Below the pieces are notes generated by a model. It saw only the letters and a program-made list of their open reading frames with translations. It made no database searches and was not told the DNA's origin. The position numbers were made by a program, and so were the translations under genes. Of a DNA stretch of 64,000 bases, positions 51,601 through 64,000 are shown piece by piece. Source of the stretch: Megachile rotundata (taxonomy: Eukaryota > Arthropoda > Insecta > Hymenoptera > Megachilidae); the NCBI RefSeq assembly GCF_050947335.1, contig NW_027473624.1:124001-188000 (forward strand), in the 5' to 3' direction. Numbering within the stretch: position 1 is the first letter of the stretch; each line of letters starts with the position of its first letter.

Positions 51601-53035
51601 TGATATTAATAAGAGTAATAAGTATAGTAATTGTCGTTCTATCGGTCATATAACCATAATATGGCTTATAATATGAGTTAGATTGATAACAGTGAGTGTA
51701 ATAAGTATAGTAATTGTCTTTATATCGATCATATAAGCAATATAAGGCTAATAATATGAGTTAGATTGTTAATAATAAGAGTAATGAGTATAGTAATTGT
51801 CATCCTATCGATCATATAAGCATAATATGGCTAATAATATGAGTTAGATTGATAACAATAAGAGTAATAAGTATAGTAATTGTCGTTCTATCCGTCATAC
51901 AACCATAATATGGCTAATAATATGAGTTAGATTCATAATAATAAGAGTAATAAGTATAGTAATTGTCGTTCTATCGATCATATCTGCATAATATGGTTAA
52001 TAATATGAGTTAGATTGATAATAATAAGAGTAATGAGTATTGTAATTGTCGTTCTATCGGTCATATAACCATCATATGGCTAATAATATGAGTTAGATTG
52101 ATAATAATAAGAGTAATGAGTATTGTAATTGTCGTCCTATCGATCATATAAGCATAATATGGCTAATAATATGAGTTTGATTGATAATAATAAGAGTAAT
52201 GAGTATAGTAATTGTCGTCCTATCGATCATATAAGCATAATATGGCTAATAATATGAGTTAGATTGATAACAGTGAGTGTAATAAGTATAGTAATTGTCG
52301 TTATATCGATCATATAAGCATAATATGGCTAATAATATGAGTTAGATTGATAATAATAAGAGTAATGAGTATAGTAATTGTCGTCCTATCGATCATATAA
52401 GCATAATATGGCTAATAATATGAGTTACATTGATATTAATAAGAGTAATAAGAATAGTAATTGTCGTTCTATCGATCATACAACAATAATATGGCTAATA
52501 ATATGAGTTAGATTGACAATAATAAGAGTAATAAGTATAGTAATTGTCGTTCTATCGATCATATCTGCATAATATGGTTAATAATATGAGTTAGATTGAT
52601 AATAATAAGAGTAATGAGTATTGTAATTGTCGTTCTATCGGTTATATAACCATAATATGGCTAATAATATGAGTTAGATTGATAATAATAAGAGTAATGA
52701 GTATTGTAATTGTCGTCCTATCGATCATATAAGCATAATATGGCTAATAATATGAGTTTGATTGTTAATAATAAGAGTAATGAGTATTGTAATTGTCGTT
52801 CTATCGGTTATATAACCATAATATGGCTAATAATATGAGTTAGATTGATAATAATAAGAGTAATGAGTATTGTAATTGTCGTCCTATCGATCATATAAGC
52901 ATAATATGGCTAATAATATGAGTTAGAATGATAATAATAAGAGTAATAAATATAGTAATTGTCGTTCTATCGGTCATATAACCATAATATGGCTAATAAT
53001 ATGAGTTAGATTGATAATAGTGAGTGTAATAAGTA
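45649..53035 (+). repeat. Block F long HOR, second copy (89 monomers)
   Basis: 7387 bp. GGCTGATATT is at 45689 and 50088; GCTAACAGTTTGAG at 46024, 47684 and 51087. Local offsets to the next copy change stepwise (89, 95, 92, 98 monomers), so the copies differ by whole-monomer gains and losses. Point differences shared at the proper offset include AGAGTGATAAG at 46966/54851 and TATAACTATC at 48661/56297. Confidence 0.8.
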
Positions 53036-56000
53036 TAGTAATTGTCGTTCTATTGGTCATATAACCATAATATGGCTGATATTATGAGTCAGATTGATAA
53101 TAATAAGAGTAATGAGTATAGTAAATGTGGTCATATCGATTATATAAGCATAATATGGCTAATAATATGAGTTAGATTGATAATAATAAGAGTAATGAGT
53201 ATAGCAATTGTCGTCCTATCGATCATATAAGCATAATATGGCTAATAATATCAGTTAGATTGATAATAATCAGAGTAATAAGTATAGTAATTGTCGTTCT
53301 ATCGATCATATAACCATAATATGGCTAATAATATGAGTTAGATTGATAACAGTGAGTGTAATAAGTATAGTAATTGTCGTTATATCGATCATATAAGCAT
53401 AATATGGCTAACAGTTTGAGTTAGATTGATAATAATAAGAGTAATGAGTACAGTAATTGTCGTCCTATCAATCATATAAGCATAATATGGCTAATAATAT
53501 GAGTCAGATTGATAATAATAAGAGAAATGAGTATAGTAATTGTCGTCCTATCGATCATATAAGCATAATATGGCTAATAATATGAGTTAGATTGATAATA
53601 ATAAGAGTAATGAGTATAGTAATTGTCGTCCTATCGATCATATAAGCATAATATGGCTAATAATATGAGTTAGATTGATATTAATAAGTGTAATAAGTAT
53701 AGTAATTGTCGTTCTATCGGTCATATAACCATAATATGGCTAATAATATGAGTTAGATTGATAATAATAAGAGTAATAAGTATAGTAATTGTTGTTCTAT
53801 CAGTCATATAACCATAATATGGCTAATAATATGAGTTAGATTGATAGTAGTAAGAATAATGGGTATAGTAATTGTCGTCCTATCGATCATATAAGCATAA
53901 TATGGCTAATAATATGAGTTAGATTGATATTAATAAGTGTAATAAGTATAGTAATTGTCGTTCTATCGGTCATATAACCATAATATGGCTAATAATATGA
54001 GTTAGATTGATAATAATAAGAGTAATAAGTATAGTAATTGTTGTTCTATCAGTCATATAACCATAATATGGCTAATAATATGAGTTAGATTGATAGTAGT
54101 AAGAATAATGAGTATAGTAATTGTCGTCCTATCGATCATATAAGCATAATATGGCTAATAATATGAGTTAGATTGATATTAATAAGAGTAATAAGTATAG
54201 TAATTGTCGTTCTATCGGTCATATAACCATAATATGGCTTATAATATGAGTTAGATTGATAACAGTGAGTGTAATAAGTATAGTAATTGTCTTTATATCG
54301 ATCATATAAGCAATATAAGGCTAATAATATGAGTTAGATTGTTAATAATAAGAGTAATGAGTATAGTAATTGTCATCCTATCGATCATATAAGCATAATA
54401 TGGCTAATAATATGAGTTAGATTGATAACAATAAGAGTAATAAGTATAGTAATTGTCGTTCTATCCGTCATACAACCATAATATGGCTAATAATATGAGT
54501 TAGATTGATAATAATAAGAGTAATGAGTATTGTAATTGTCGTCCTATCGATCATATAAGCATAATATGGCTAATAATATGAGTTTGATTGATAATAATAA
54601 GAGTAATGAGTATAGTAATTGTCGTCCTATCGATCATATAAGCATAATATGGCTAATAATATGAGTTAGATTGATAACAGTGAGTGTAATAAGTATAGTA
54701 ATTGTCGTTATATCGATCATATAAGCATAATATGGCTAATAATATGAGTTAGATTGATAATAATAAGAGTAATGAGTATAGTAATTGTCGTCCTATCGAT
54801 CATATAAGCATAATATGGCTAATAATATGAGTTACATTGATATTAATAAGAGTGATAAGAATAGTAATTGTCGTTCTATCGATCATACAACCATAATATG
54901 GCTAATAATATGAGTTAGATTGACAATAATAAGAGTAATAAGTATAGTAATTGTCGTTCTATCGATCATATCTGCATAATATGGTTAATAATATGAGTTA
55001 GATTGATATTAATAAGTGTAATAAGTATAGTAATTGTCGTTCTATCGGTCATATAACCATAATATGGCTAATAATATGAGTTAGATTGATAATAATAAGA
55101 GTAATAAGTATAGTAATTGTTGTTCTATCAGTCATATAACCATAATATGGCTAATAATATGAGTTAGATTGATAGTAGTAAGAATAATGAGTATAGTAAT
55201 TGTCGTCCTATCGATCATATAAGCATAATATGGCTAATAATATGAGTTAGATTGATAATAGTAAGAGTAATGAGTATAGTAATTATCGTCCTATCGATCA
55301 TATAAGCATAATATGGCTAATAATATGAGTTAGGTTGATAATAATAAGAGTAATAAGTATAGTAATTGTCGTTCTTTCGGTCATATAACCATAATATGGC
55401 TAATAATATAAGTTAGATTGATAACAGTGAGTGTAATAAGTATAGTAATTGTCGTGATATCAATCATATAACCATAATATGGCTAATAATATGAGTTAGA
55501 TTGATAACAGTGAGTGTAATAAGTATAGTAATTGTCGTTATATCGATCATATAAGCATAATATGGCTAACAGTTTGAGTTAGATTGATAATAATAAGAGT
55601 AATGAGTATAGTAATTGTCGTCCTATCGATCATATAAGCATAATATGGCTAATAATATGAGTCAGATTGATAATAATAAGAGAAATGAGTATAGTAATTG
55701 TCGTCCTATCGATCATATAAGCATAATATGGCTAATAATATGAGTTAGATTGATAATAATAAGAGTAATGAGTATAGTAATTGTCGTCCTATCGATCATA
55801 TAAGCATAATATGGCTAATAATATGAGTTAGATTGATATTAATAAGAGTAATAAGTATAGTAATTGTCGTTCTATCGGTCATATAACCATAATATGGCTT
55901 ATAATATGAGTTAGATTGATAACAGTGAGTGTAATAAGTATAGTAATTGTCTTTATATCGATCATATAAGCAATATAAGGCTAATAATATGAGTTAGATT

Positions 56001-59000
56001 GTTAATAATAAGAGTAATGAGTATAGTAATTGTCATCCTATCGATCATATAAGCATAATATGGCTAATAATATGAGTTAGATTGATAACAATAAGAGTAA
56101 TAAGTATAGTAATTGTCGTTCTATCCGTCATACAACCATAATATGGCTAATAATATGAGTTAGATTCATAATAATAAGAGTAATAAGTATAGTAATTGTC
56201 GTTCTATCGATCATATCTGCATAATATGGTTAATAATATGAGTTAGATTGATAATAATAAGAGTAATGAGTATTGTAATTGTCGTTCTATCGGTCATATA
56301 ACTATCATATGGCTAATAATATGAGTTAGATTGATAATAATAAGAGTAATGAGTATTGTAATTGTCGTCCTATCGATCATATAAGCATAATATGGCTAAT
56401 AATATGAGTTTGATTGATAATAATAAGAGTAATGAGTATAGTAATTGTCGTCCTATCGATCATATAAGCATAATATGGCTAATAATATGAGTTAGATTGA
56501 TAACAGTGAGTGTAATAAGTATAGTAATTGTCGTTATATCGATCATATAAGCATAATATGGCTAATAATATGAGTTAGATTGATAATAATAAGAGTAATG
56601 AGTATAATAATTGTCGTCCTATCGATCATATAAGCATAATATGGCTAATAATATGAGTTACATTGATATTAGTAAGAGTAATAAGAATAGTAATTGTCGT
56701 TCTATCGATCATACAACAATAATATGGCTAATAATATGAGTTAGATTGACAATAATAAGAGTAATAAGTATAGTAATTGTCGTTCTATCGATCATATCTG
56801 CATAATATGGTTAATAATATGAGTTAGATTGATAATAATAAGAGTAATGAGTATTGTAATTGTCGTTCTATCGGTTATATAACCATAATATGGCTAATAA
56901 TATGAGTTAGATTGATAATAATAAGAGTAATGAGTATTGTAATTGTCGTCCTATCGATCATATAAGCATAATATGGCTAATAATATGAGTTTGATTGTTA
57001 ATAATAAGAGTAATGAGTATAGTAATTGTCGTCCTATCGATCATATAAGCATAATATGGCTAATAATATGAGTTAGATTGATAACAGTGAGTGTAATAAG
57101 TATAGTAATTGTCGTTATATCGATCATATAAGCATAATATGGCTAATAATATGAGTTAGATTGATAATAATAAGAGTAATGAGTATAGTAATTGTCGTCC
57201 TATCGATCATATAAGCATAATATGGCTAATAATATGAGTTACATTGATATTAATAAGAGTAATAAGAATAGTAATTGTCGTTCTATCGATCATACAACCA
57301 TAATATGGCTAATAATATGAGTTAGATTGACAATAATAAGAGTAATAAGTATAGTAATTGTCGTTCTATCGATCATATCTGCATAATATGGTTAATAATA
57401 TGAGTTAGATTGATAATAATAAGAGTAATGAGTATTGTAATTGTCGTTCTATCGGTTATATAACCATAATATGGCTAATAATATGAGTTAGATTGATAAT
57501 AATAAGAGTAATGAGTATTGTAATTGTCGTCCTATCGATCATATAAGCATAATATGGCTAATAATATGAGTTAGAATGATAATAATAAGAGTAATAAATA
57601 TAGTAATTGTCGTTCTATCGGTCATATAACCATAATATGGCTAATAATATGAGTTAGATTGATAATAGTGAGTGTAATAAGTATAGTAATTGTCGTTCTA
57701 TTGGTCATATAACCATAATATGGCTGATATTATGAGTCAGATTGATAATAATAAGAGTAATGAGTATAGTAAATGTGGTCATATCGATCATATAAGCATA
57801 ATATGGCTAATAATATGAGTTACATTGATATTAATAAGAGTAATAAGAATAGTAATTGTCGTTCTATCGATCATACAACAATAATATGGCTAATAATATG
57901 AGTTAGATTGACAATAATAAGAGTAATAAGTATAGTAATTGTCGTTCTATCGATCATATCTGCATAATATGGTTAATAATATGAGTTAGATTGATAATAA
58001 TAAGAGTAATGAGTATTGTAATTGTCGTTCTATCGGTTATATAACCATAATATGGCTAATAATATGAGTTAGATTGATAATAATAAGAGTAATGAGTATT
58101 GTAATTGTCGTTCTATCGGTCATATAACCATAATATGGCTAATAATATGAGTTAGATTGATAATAATAAGAGTAATGAGTATTGTAATTGTCGTCCTATC
58201 GATCATATAAGCATAATATAGCTAATAATATGAGTTTGATTGATAATAATAAGAGTAATGAGTATAGTAATTGTCGTCCTATCGATCATATAAGCATAAT
58301 ATGGCTAATAATATGAGTTAGATTGATAACAGTGAGTGTAATAAGTATAGTAATTGTCGTTATATCGATCATATAAGCATAATATGGCTAATAATATGAG
58401 TTAGATTGATAATAATAAGAGTAATGAGTATAGTAATTGTCGTCCTATCGATCATATAAGCATAATATGGCTAATAATATGAGTTACATTGATATTAATA
58501 AGAGTAATAAGAATAGTAATTGTCGTTCTATCGATCATACAACCATAATATGGCTAATAATATGAGTTAGATTGACAATAATAAGAGTAATAAGTATAGT
58601 AATTGTCGTTCTATCGATCACATCTGCATAATATGGTTAACAATATGAGTTAGATTGATATTAATAAGTGTAATAAGTATAGTAATTGTCGTTCTATCGG
58701 TCATATAACCATAATATGGCTAATAATATGAGTTAGATTGATAATAATAAGAGTAATAAGTATAGTAATTGTTGTTCTATCAGTCATATAACCATAATAT
58801 GGCTAATAATATGAGTTAGATTGATAGTAGTAAGAATAATGAGTATAGTAATTGTCGTCCTATCGATCATATAAGCATAATATGGCTAATAATATGAGTT
58901 AGATTGATAATAGTAAGAGTAATGAGTATAGTAATTATCGTCCTATCGATCATATAAGCATAATATGGCTAATAATATGAGTTAGGTTGATAATAATAAG

Positions 59001-61252
59001 AGTAATAAGTATAGTAATTGTCGTTCTTTCGGTCATATAACCATAATATGGCTAATAATATAAGTTAGATTGATAACAGTGAGTGTAATAAGTATAGTAA
59101 TTGTCGTGATATCAATCATATAACCATAATATGGCTAATAATATGAGTTAGATTGATAACAGTGAGTGTAATAAGTATAGTAATTGTCGTTATATCGATC
59201 ATATAAGCATAATATGGCTAACAGTTTGAGTCAGATTGATAATAATAAGAGAAATGAGTATAGTAATTGTCGTCCTATCGATCATATAAGCATAATATGG
59301 CTAATAATATGAGTTAGATTGATAATAATAAGAGTAATGAGTATAGTAATTGTCGTCCTATCGATCATATAAGCATAATATGGCTAATAATATGAGTTAG
59401 ATTGATATTAATAAGTGTAATAAGTATAGTAATTGTCGTTCAATCGGTCATATAACCATAATATGGCTAATAATATGAGTTAGATTGATAATAATAAGAG
59501 TAATAAGTATAGTAATTGTTGTTCTATCAGTCATATAACCATAATATGGCTAATAATATGAGTTAGATTGATAGTAGTAAGAATAATGAGTATAGTAATT
59601 GTCGTCCTATCGATCATATAAGCATAATATGGCTAATAATATGAGTTAGATTGATATTAATAAGAGTAATAAGTATAGTAATTGTCGTTCTATCGGTCAT
59701 ATAACCATAATATGGCTTATAATATGAGTTAGATTGATAACAGTGAGTGTAATAAGTATAGTAATTGTCTTTATATCGATCATATAAGCAATATAAGGCT
59801 AATAATATGAGTTAGATTGTTAATAATAAGAGTAATGAGTATAGTAATTGTCATCCTATCGATCATATAAGCATAATATGGCTAATAATATGAGTTAGAT
59901 TGATAACAATAAGAGTAATAAGTATAGTAATTGTCGTTCTATCCGTCATACAACCATAATATGGCTAATAATATGAGTTAGATTCATAATAATAAGAGTA
60001 ATAAGTATAGTAATTGTCGTTCTATCGATCATATCTGCATAATATGGTTAATAATATGAGTTAGATTGATAACAATAAGAGTAATAAGTATAGTAATTGT
60101 CGTTCTATCCGTCATACAACCATAATATGGCTAATAATATGAGTTAGATTGATAATAATAAGAGTAATGAGTATAGTAATTGTCGTCCTATCGATCATAT
60201 AAGCATAATATGGCTAATAATATGAGTTACATTGATATTAATAAGAGTAATAAGAATAGTAATTGTCGTTCTATCGATCATACAACAATAATATGGCTAA
60301 TAATATGAGTTAGATTGACAATAATAAGAGTAATAAGTATAGTAATTGTCGTTCTATCGATCATATCTGCATAATATGGTTAATAATATGAGTTAGATTG
60401 ATAATAATAAGAGTAATGAGTATTGTAATTGTCGTTCTATCGGTTATATAACCATAATATGGCTAATAATATGAGTTAGATTGATAATAATAAGAGTAAT
60501 GAGTATTGTAATTGTCGTCCTATCGATCATATAAGCATAATATGGCTAATAATATGAGTTTGATTGTTAATAATAAGAGTAATGAGTATAGTAATTGTCG
60601 TCCTATCGATCATATAAGCATAATATGGCTAATAATATGAGTTAGATTGATAACAGTGAGTGTAATAAGTATAGTAATTGTCGTTATATCGATCATATAA
60701 GCATAATATGGCTAATAATATGAGTTAGATTGATAATAATAAGAGTAATGAGTATAGTAATTGTCGTCCTATCGATCATATAAGCATAATATGGCTAATA
60801 ATATGAGTTACATTGATATTAATAAGAGTAATAAGAATAGTAATTGTCGTTCTATCGATCATACAACCATAATATGGCTAATAATATGAGTTAGATTGAC
60901 AATAATAAGAGTAATAAGTATAGCAATTGTCGTTCTATCGATCATATCTGCATAATATGGTTAATAATATGAGTTAGATTGATAATAATAAGAGTAATGA
61001 GTATTGTAATTGTCGTTCTATCGGTTATATAACCATAATATGGCTAATAATATGAGTTAGATTGATAATAATAAGAGTAATGAGTATTGTAATTGTCGTC
61101 CTATCGATCATATAAGCATAATATGGCTAATAATATGAGTTAGAATGATAATAATAAGAGTAATAAATATAGTAATTGTCGTTCTATCGGTCATATAACC
61201 ATAATATGGCTAATAATATGAGTTAGATTGATAATAGTGAGTGTAATAAGTA
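53036..61252 (+). repeat. Block F long HOR, third copy (99 monomers)
   Basis: 8217 bp, ten monomers longer than the preceding copy. By marker spacing the changes are +6, -3, +6 and +1 monomers in four successive intervals. GGCTGATATT is at 53076 and 57724; GCTAACAGTTTGAG at 53411, 55569 and 59221. A local duplication near 53870-54120 (a GATAGTAGTAAGAATAATG monomer set repeated) accounts for some of the gain. Confidence 0.8.
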
Positions 61253-61620
61253 TAGTAATTGTCGTTCTATTGGTCATATAACCATAATATGGCTGATATT
61301 ATGAGTCAGATTGATAATAATAAGAGTAATGAGTATAGTAAATGTGGTCATATCGATTATATAAGCATAATATGGCTAATAATATGAGTTAGATTGATAA
61401 TAATAAGAGTAATGAGTATAGCAATTGTCGTCCTATCGATCATATAAGCATAATATGGCTAATAATATCAGTTAGATTGATAATAATCAGAGTAATAAGT
61501 ATAGTAATTGTCGTTCTATCGATCATATAACCATAATATGGCTAATAATATGAGTTAGATTGATAACAGTGAGTGTAATAAGTATAGTAATTGTCGTTAT
61601 ATCGATCATATAAGCATAAT
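61253..61620 (+). repeat. Start of a fourth F copy, then F/G switch
   Basis: GGCTGATATT at 61293 is followed in the usual way by TGTGGTC, TAGCAATTG and ATATCAGTTAG monomers. GCTAACAGTTTGAG is expected at about 61625, but the sequence reads GCTAATAATATGAATTAG, a block-A/G-type monomer. The F order is not seen again. Confidence 0.75.
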
Positions 61621-62718
61621 ATGGCTAATAATATGAATTAGATTGATAATAATAAGAGTAATGAGTATAGTAAATGTTGTCATATCGATTATATAAGCAT
61701 AATATGGCTAATAATATGAGTTAGATTGATAATATTAAGAGTAATGAGTATAGTAATTGTCGTTCTATCGATCATATAAGCATAATATGGTTAATAATAT
61801 GAGTTAGGTTGAAAATAATAAGAGTAATGAGTATAGTAATTGTCGTCCTATCGATCATATAAGCATAATATGGCTAATAATATGAGTTAGAATGATAATA
61901 ATAAGAGTAATAAGGACAGTAATTGTCGTTCTATCGGTCATATAACCATAATATGGCTAATAATATGAGTTAGATTGATAATAGTGAGTGTAATAAGTAT
62001 AGTAATTGTCGTTCTATCGGTCATATAACCATAATATGGCTAATAATATGAGTTAGATTGCTAACAGTGAGTGTAATAAGTATAGTAATTGTCGTTATAT
62101 CGATCATATAAGCATAATATGGCTAATATTATGAGTTAGATTGATAATAATAAGAGTAATGAGTATAGTAAATGTTGTCATATCGATTATATAAGCATAA
62201 TATGGCTAATAATATGAGTTAGATTGATAATAGTAAGAGTAATGAGTATAGCAATTGTCGTCCTATCGATCATATAAGCATAATATGGCTAATAATATGA
62301 GTTAGATTGATAATAATCAGAGTAATAAGTATAGTAATTGTCGTTCTATCGGTCATATAACCATAATATGGCTAGTAATATGAGATAGATTGATAATGAT
62401 AAGAGTAATAAGTATAGTAATTGTCGTTCTATCGATCATATCTGCATAATATGGTTAATAATATGAGTTAGATTGATAATAATAAGAGTAATGAGTATTG
62501 TAATTGTCGTTCTATCGGTCATATAACCATAATATGGCTAATAATATGAGTGTGATTGATAATAATAAGAGTAATGAGTATTGTAATTGTCGTCCTATCG
62601 ATCAAATAAGCATAATATGGCTAATAATATGAGTTAGATTGAAAACAGTGAGTGTAATAAGTATAATAATTGTCGTTATATCGATCATATAAGCATAATA
62701 TGGCTAATAATATGAGTT
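61557..62718 (+). repeat. Block G 14-mer duplication, copy 1 (block-A-type monomers)
   Basis: 1162 bp (14 x 83). ATATGAATTAG at 61635 repeats at 62797, TAAGGACAG at 61911 and 63073, and GATAATAGTAAGAG with TAGCAATTG at 62226 and 63388. The monomer types (AAATGTTGTC, GCTAGTAATATGAGATAG, ATCAAATAAGC, GAAAAC) are those of block A, about 50 kb away. Confidence 0.85.
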
Positions 62719-63992
62719 AGATTGATAACAGTGAGTGTAATAAGTATAGTAATTGTCGTTATATCGATCATATAAGCATAATATGGCTAATAATATGAAT
62801 TAGATTGATAATAATAAGAGTAATGAGTATAGTAAATGTTGTCATATCGATTATATAAGCATAATATGGCTAATAATATGAGTTAGATTGATAATATTAA
62901 GAGTAATGAGTATAGTAATTGTCGTCCTATCGATCATATAAGCATAATATGGCTAATAATATGAGTAAGATTGATAATAATAAGAGTAATAAGTATAGTA
63001 ATTGTCGTTCTATCGATCATATAAGCATAATATGGCTAATAATATGAGTTAGAATGATAATAATAAGAGTAATAAGGACAGTAATTGTCGTTCTATCGGT
63101 CATATAACCATAATATGGCTAATAATATGAGTTAGATTGATAATAGTGAGTGTAATAAGTATAGTAATTGTCGTTCTATCGGTCATATAACCATAATATG
63201 GCTAATAATATGAGTTAGATTGATAACAGTGAGTGTAATAAGTATAGTAATTGTCGTTATATCGATCATATAAGCATAATATGGCTAATATTATGAGTTA
63301 GATTGATAATAATAAGAGTAATGAGTATAGTAAATGTTGTCATATCGATTATATAAGCATAATATGGCTAATAATATGAGTTAGATTGATAATAGTAAGA
63401 GTAATGAGTATAGCAATTGTCGTCCTATCGATCATATAAGCATAATATGGCTAATAATATGAGTTAGATTGATAATAATCAGAGTAATAAGTATAGTAAT
63501 TGTCGTTCTATCGGTCATATAACCATAATATGGCTAGTAATATGAGATAGATTGATAATGATAAGAGTAATAAGTATAGTAATTGTCCTTCTATCGATCA
63601 TATCTGCATAATATGGTTAATAATATGAGTTAGATTGATAATAATAAGAGTAATGAGTATTGTAATTGTCGTTCTATCGGTCATATAACCATAATATGGC
63701 TAATAATATGAGTTAGATTGATAATAATAAGAGTAATGAGTATTGTAATTGTCGTCCTATCGATCAAATAAGCATAATACGGCTAATAATATGAGTTTGA
63801 TTGATAATAATAAGAGTAATGAGTATAGTAATTGTCGTGCTATCGATCATATAAGCATAATATGGCTAATAATATGAGTTAGATTGAAAACAGTGAGTGT
63901 AATAAGTATAGTAATTGTCGTTATATCGATCATATAAGCAATATATGGCTAATAATATGAGTTAGATTGATAATAATAAGAGTAATGAGTAT
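62719..63992 (+). repeat. Block G 14-mer duplication, copy 2 with one extra monomer
   Basis: It follows copy 1 at 1162 bp. Near 63795 an additional monomer appears (ATACGG, GAGTTTGATTG, GTCGTGCTATCG), moving the GAAAAC marker to 15 monomers (62641 to 63886). At ~63937 it has AGCAATATATGG, a form between the reference AGCATAATATGG and the AGCAATATAAGG of blocks B and F. The array runs off the window. Confidence 0.8.
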
Positions 63993-64000
63993 AGTAATTG

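Larger units (their letters stand above)
1..64000. repeat. 83-bp AT-rich satellite DNA array filling the window
   Basis: Seen: the same 83-bp unit, beginning TAGTAATTG in the register used here, recurs head to tail from the first base to the last with no interruption, inversion or foreign insert. Starts fall at 1+83k up to 29881, then shift by one base at 29963 and by one more at 45483, and remain in phase to 63992. That gives 771 complete monomers and a 9-base remainder. Copies differ mainly by substitutions at a limited set of positions. The reference monomer is about 26-27% GC. The longest A run I noticed is five. Known: long homogeneous head-to-tail arrays with HORs are typical of eukaryotic centromeric or heterochromatic satellites. 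Inferred: this is part of such a block and both edges lie outside the window. Family and species are not recognised. Confidence 0.98.

Noticed and set aside
1..64000. Possible CRISPR array
   Set aside because: Units are contiguous 83-bp copies with no unique spacers between short repeats, and no cas genes are present.
1..64000. Possible repeat-protein gene or coding minisatellite, including under a ciliate-type code
   Set aside because: 83 is not divisible by 3, stops occur in all six frames, and TGA alone (monomer positions 50, 60 and 78) closes every plus-strand frame over three monomers.
1..64000. Mobile element insertions or target-site duplications
   Set aside because: The 83-bp phase is unbroken apart from two one-base deletions, so no insertion of foreign sequence is possible unless its length is a multiple of 83 and it looks like satellite.
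1..64000. Inverted segments or strand switches
   Set aside because: I looked for the reverse-complement landmark CAATTACTA as a repeated unit and saw none. All monomers point the same way.

Overview
The whole window is one uninterrupted AT-rich tandem satellite array. It holds no gene, RNA gene, transposon or unique sequence that I can find. The unit is 83 bp (about 26-27% GC in the reference monomer). Every copy lies in the same orientation. From phase checks at 1, 29881, 29963, 45401, 45483 and 63992, the window contains 771 complete monomers plus a 9-base partial one. Of these, 769 monomer steps are 83 bp and two are 82 bp. All frames on both strands carry stop codons in nearly every monomer.

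Organism: a homogeneous, megabase-style satellite with higher-order repeats (HORs, repeated blocks of many monomers) points to eukaryotic nuclear heterochromatin, most likely centromeric, pericentromeric or another constitutive block. I do not recognise the family and cannot name a species. No bacterial or phage feature is present.

Layout, with block edges read by eye to about one monomer. Block A (1-~9820) has two copies of a 57-monomer HOR (4731 bp) plus a stub. Block B (~9820-27530) is a second sequence family, with a 6-mer tandem (from 14981), a clean 28-mer tandem duplication (15946-20593) and a 51-mer (4233 bp) duplication (19430-27530). Block C (27530-29780) is a mosaic link. Block D (29780-36822) has three consecutive near-identical copies of a different 28-mer (2324 bp). 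Block E (36642-37803) is a 7-mer duplication. Block F (37516-~61600) is a very long HOR of 89-99 monomers (about 7.4-8.2 kb), whose first copy carries B-type and D-type sequence at 41.9-44.9 kb. Block G (~61557-64000) returns to block-A-type monomers arranged as a 14-mer duplication.

The monomer itself looks like four degenerate ~21-bp subunits (21+20+21+21). Variants fall into a small set of recurring left-half and right-half types. A given right half is usually followed by a particular left half in the next monomer. The picture is nested amplification: 21-bp subunit, 83-bp monomer, 6/7/14/28-mer blocks, then 51/57-mer and ~90-99-mer blocks. Monomer length is held almost absolutely while base substitutions accumulate. 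Any function (kinetochore, heterochromatin or nucleosome phasing) is inference.
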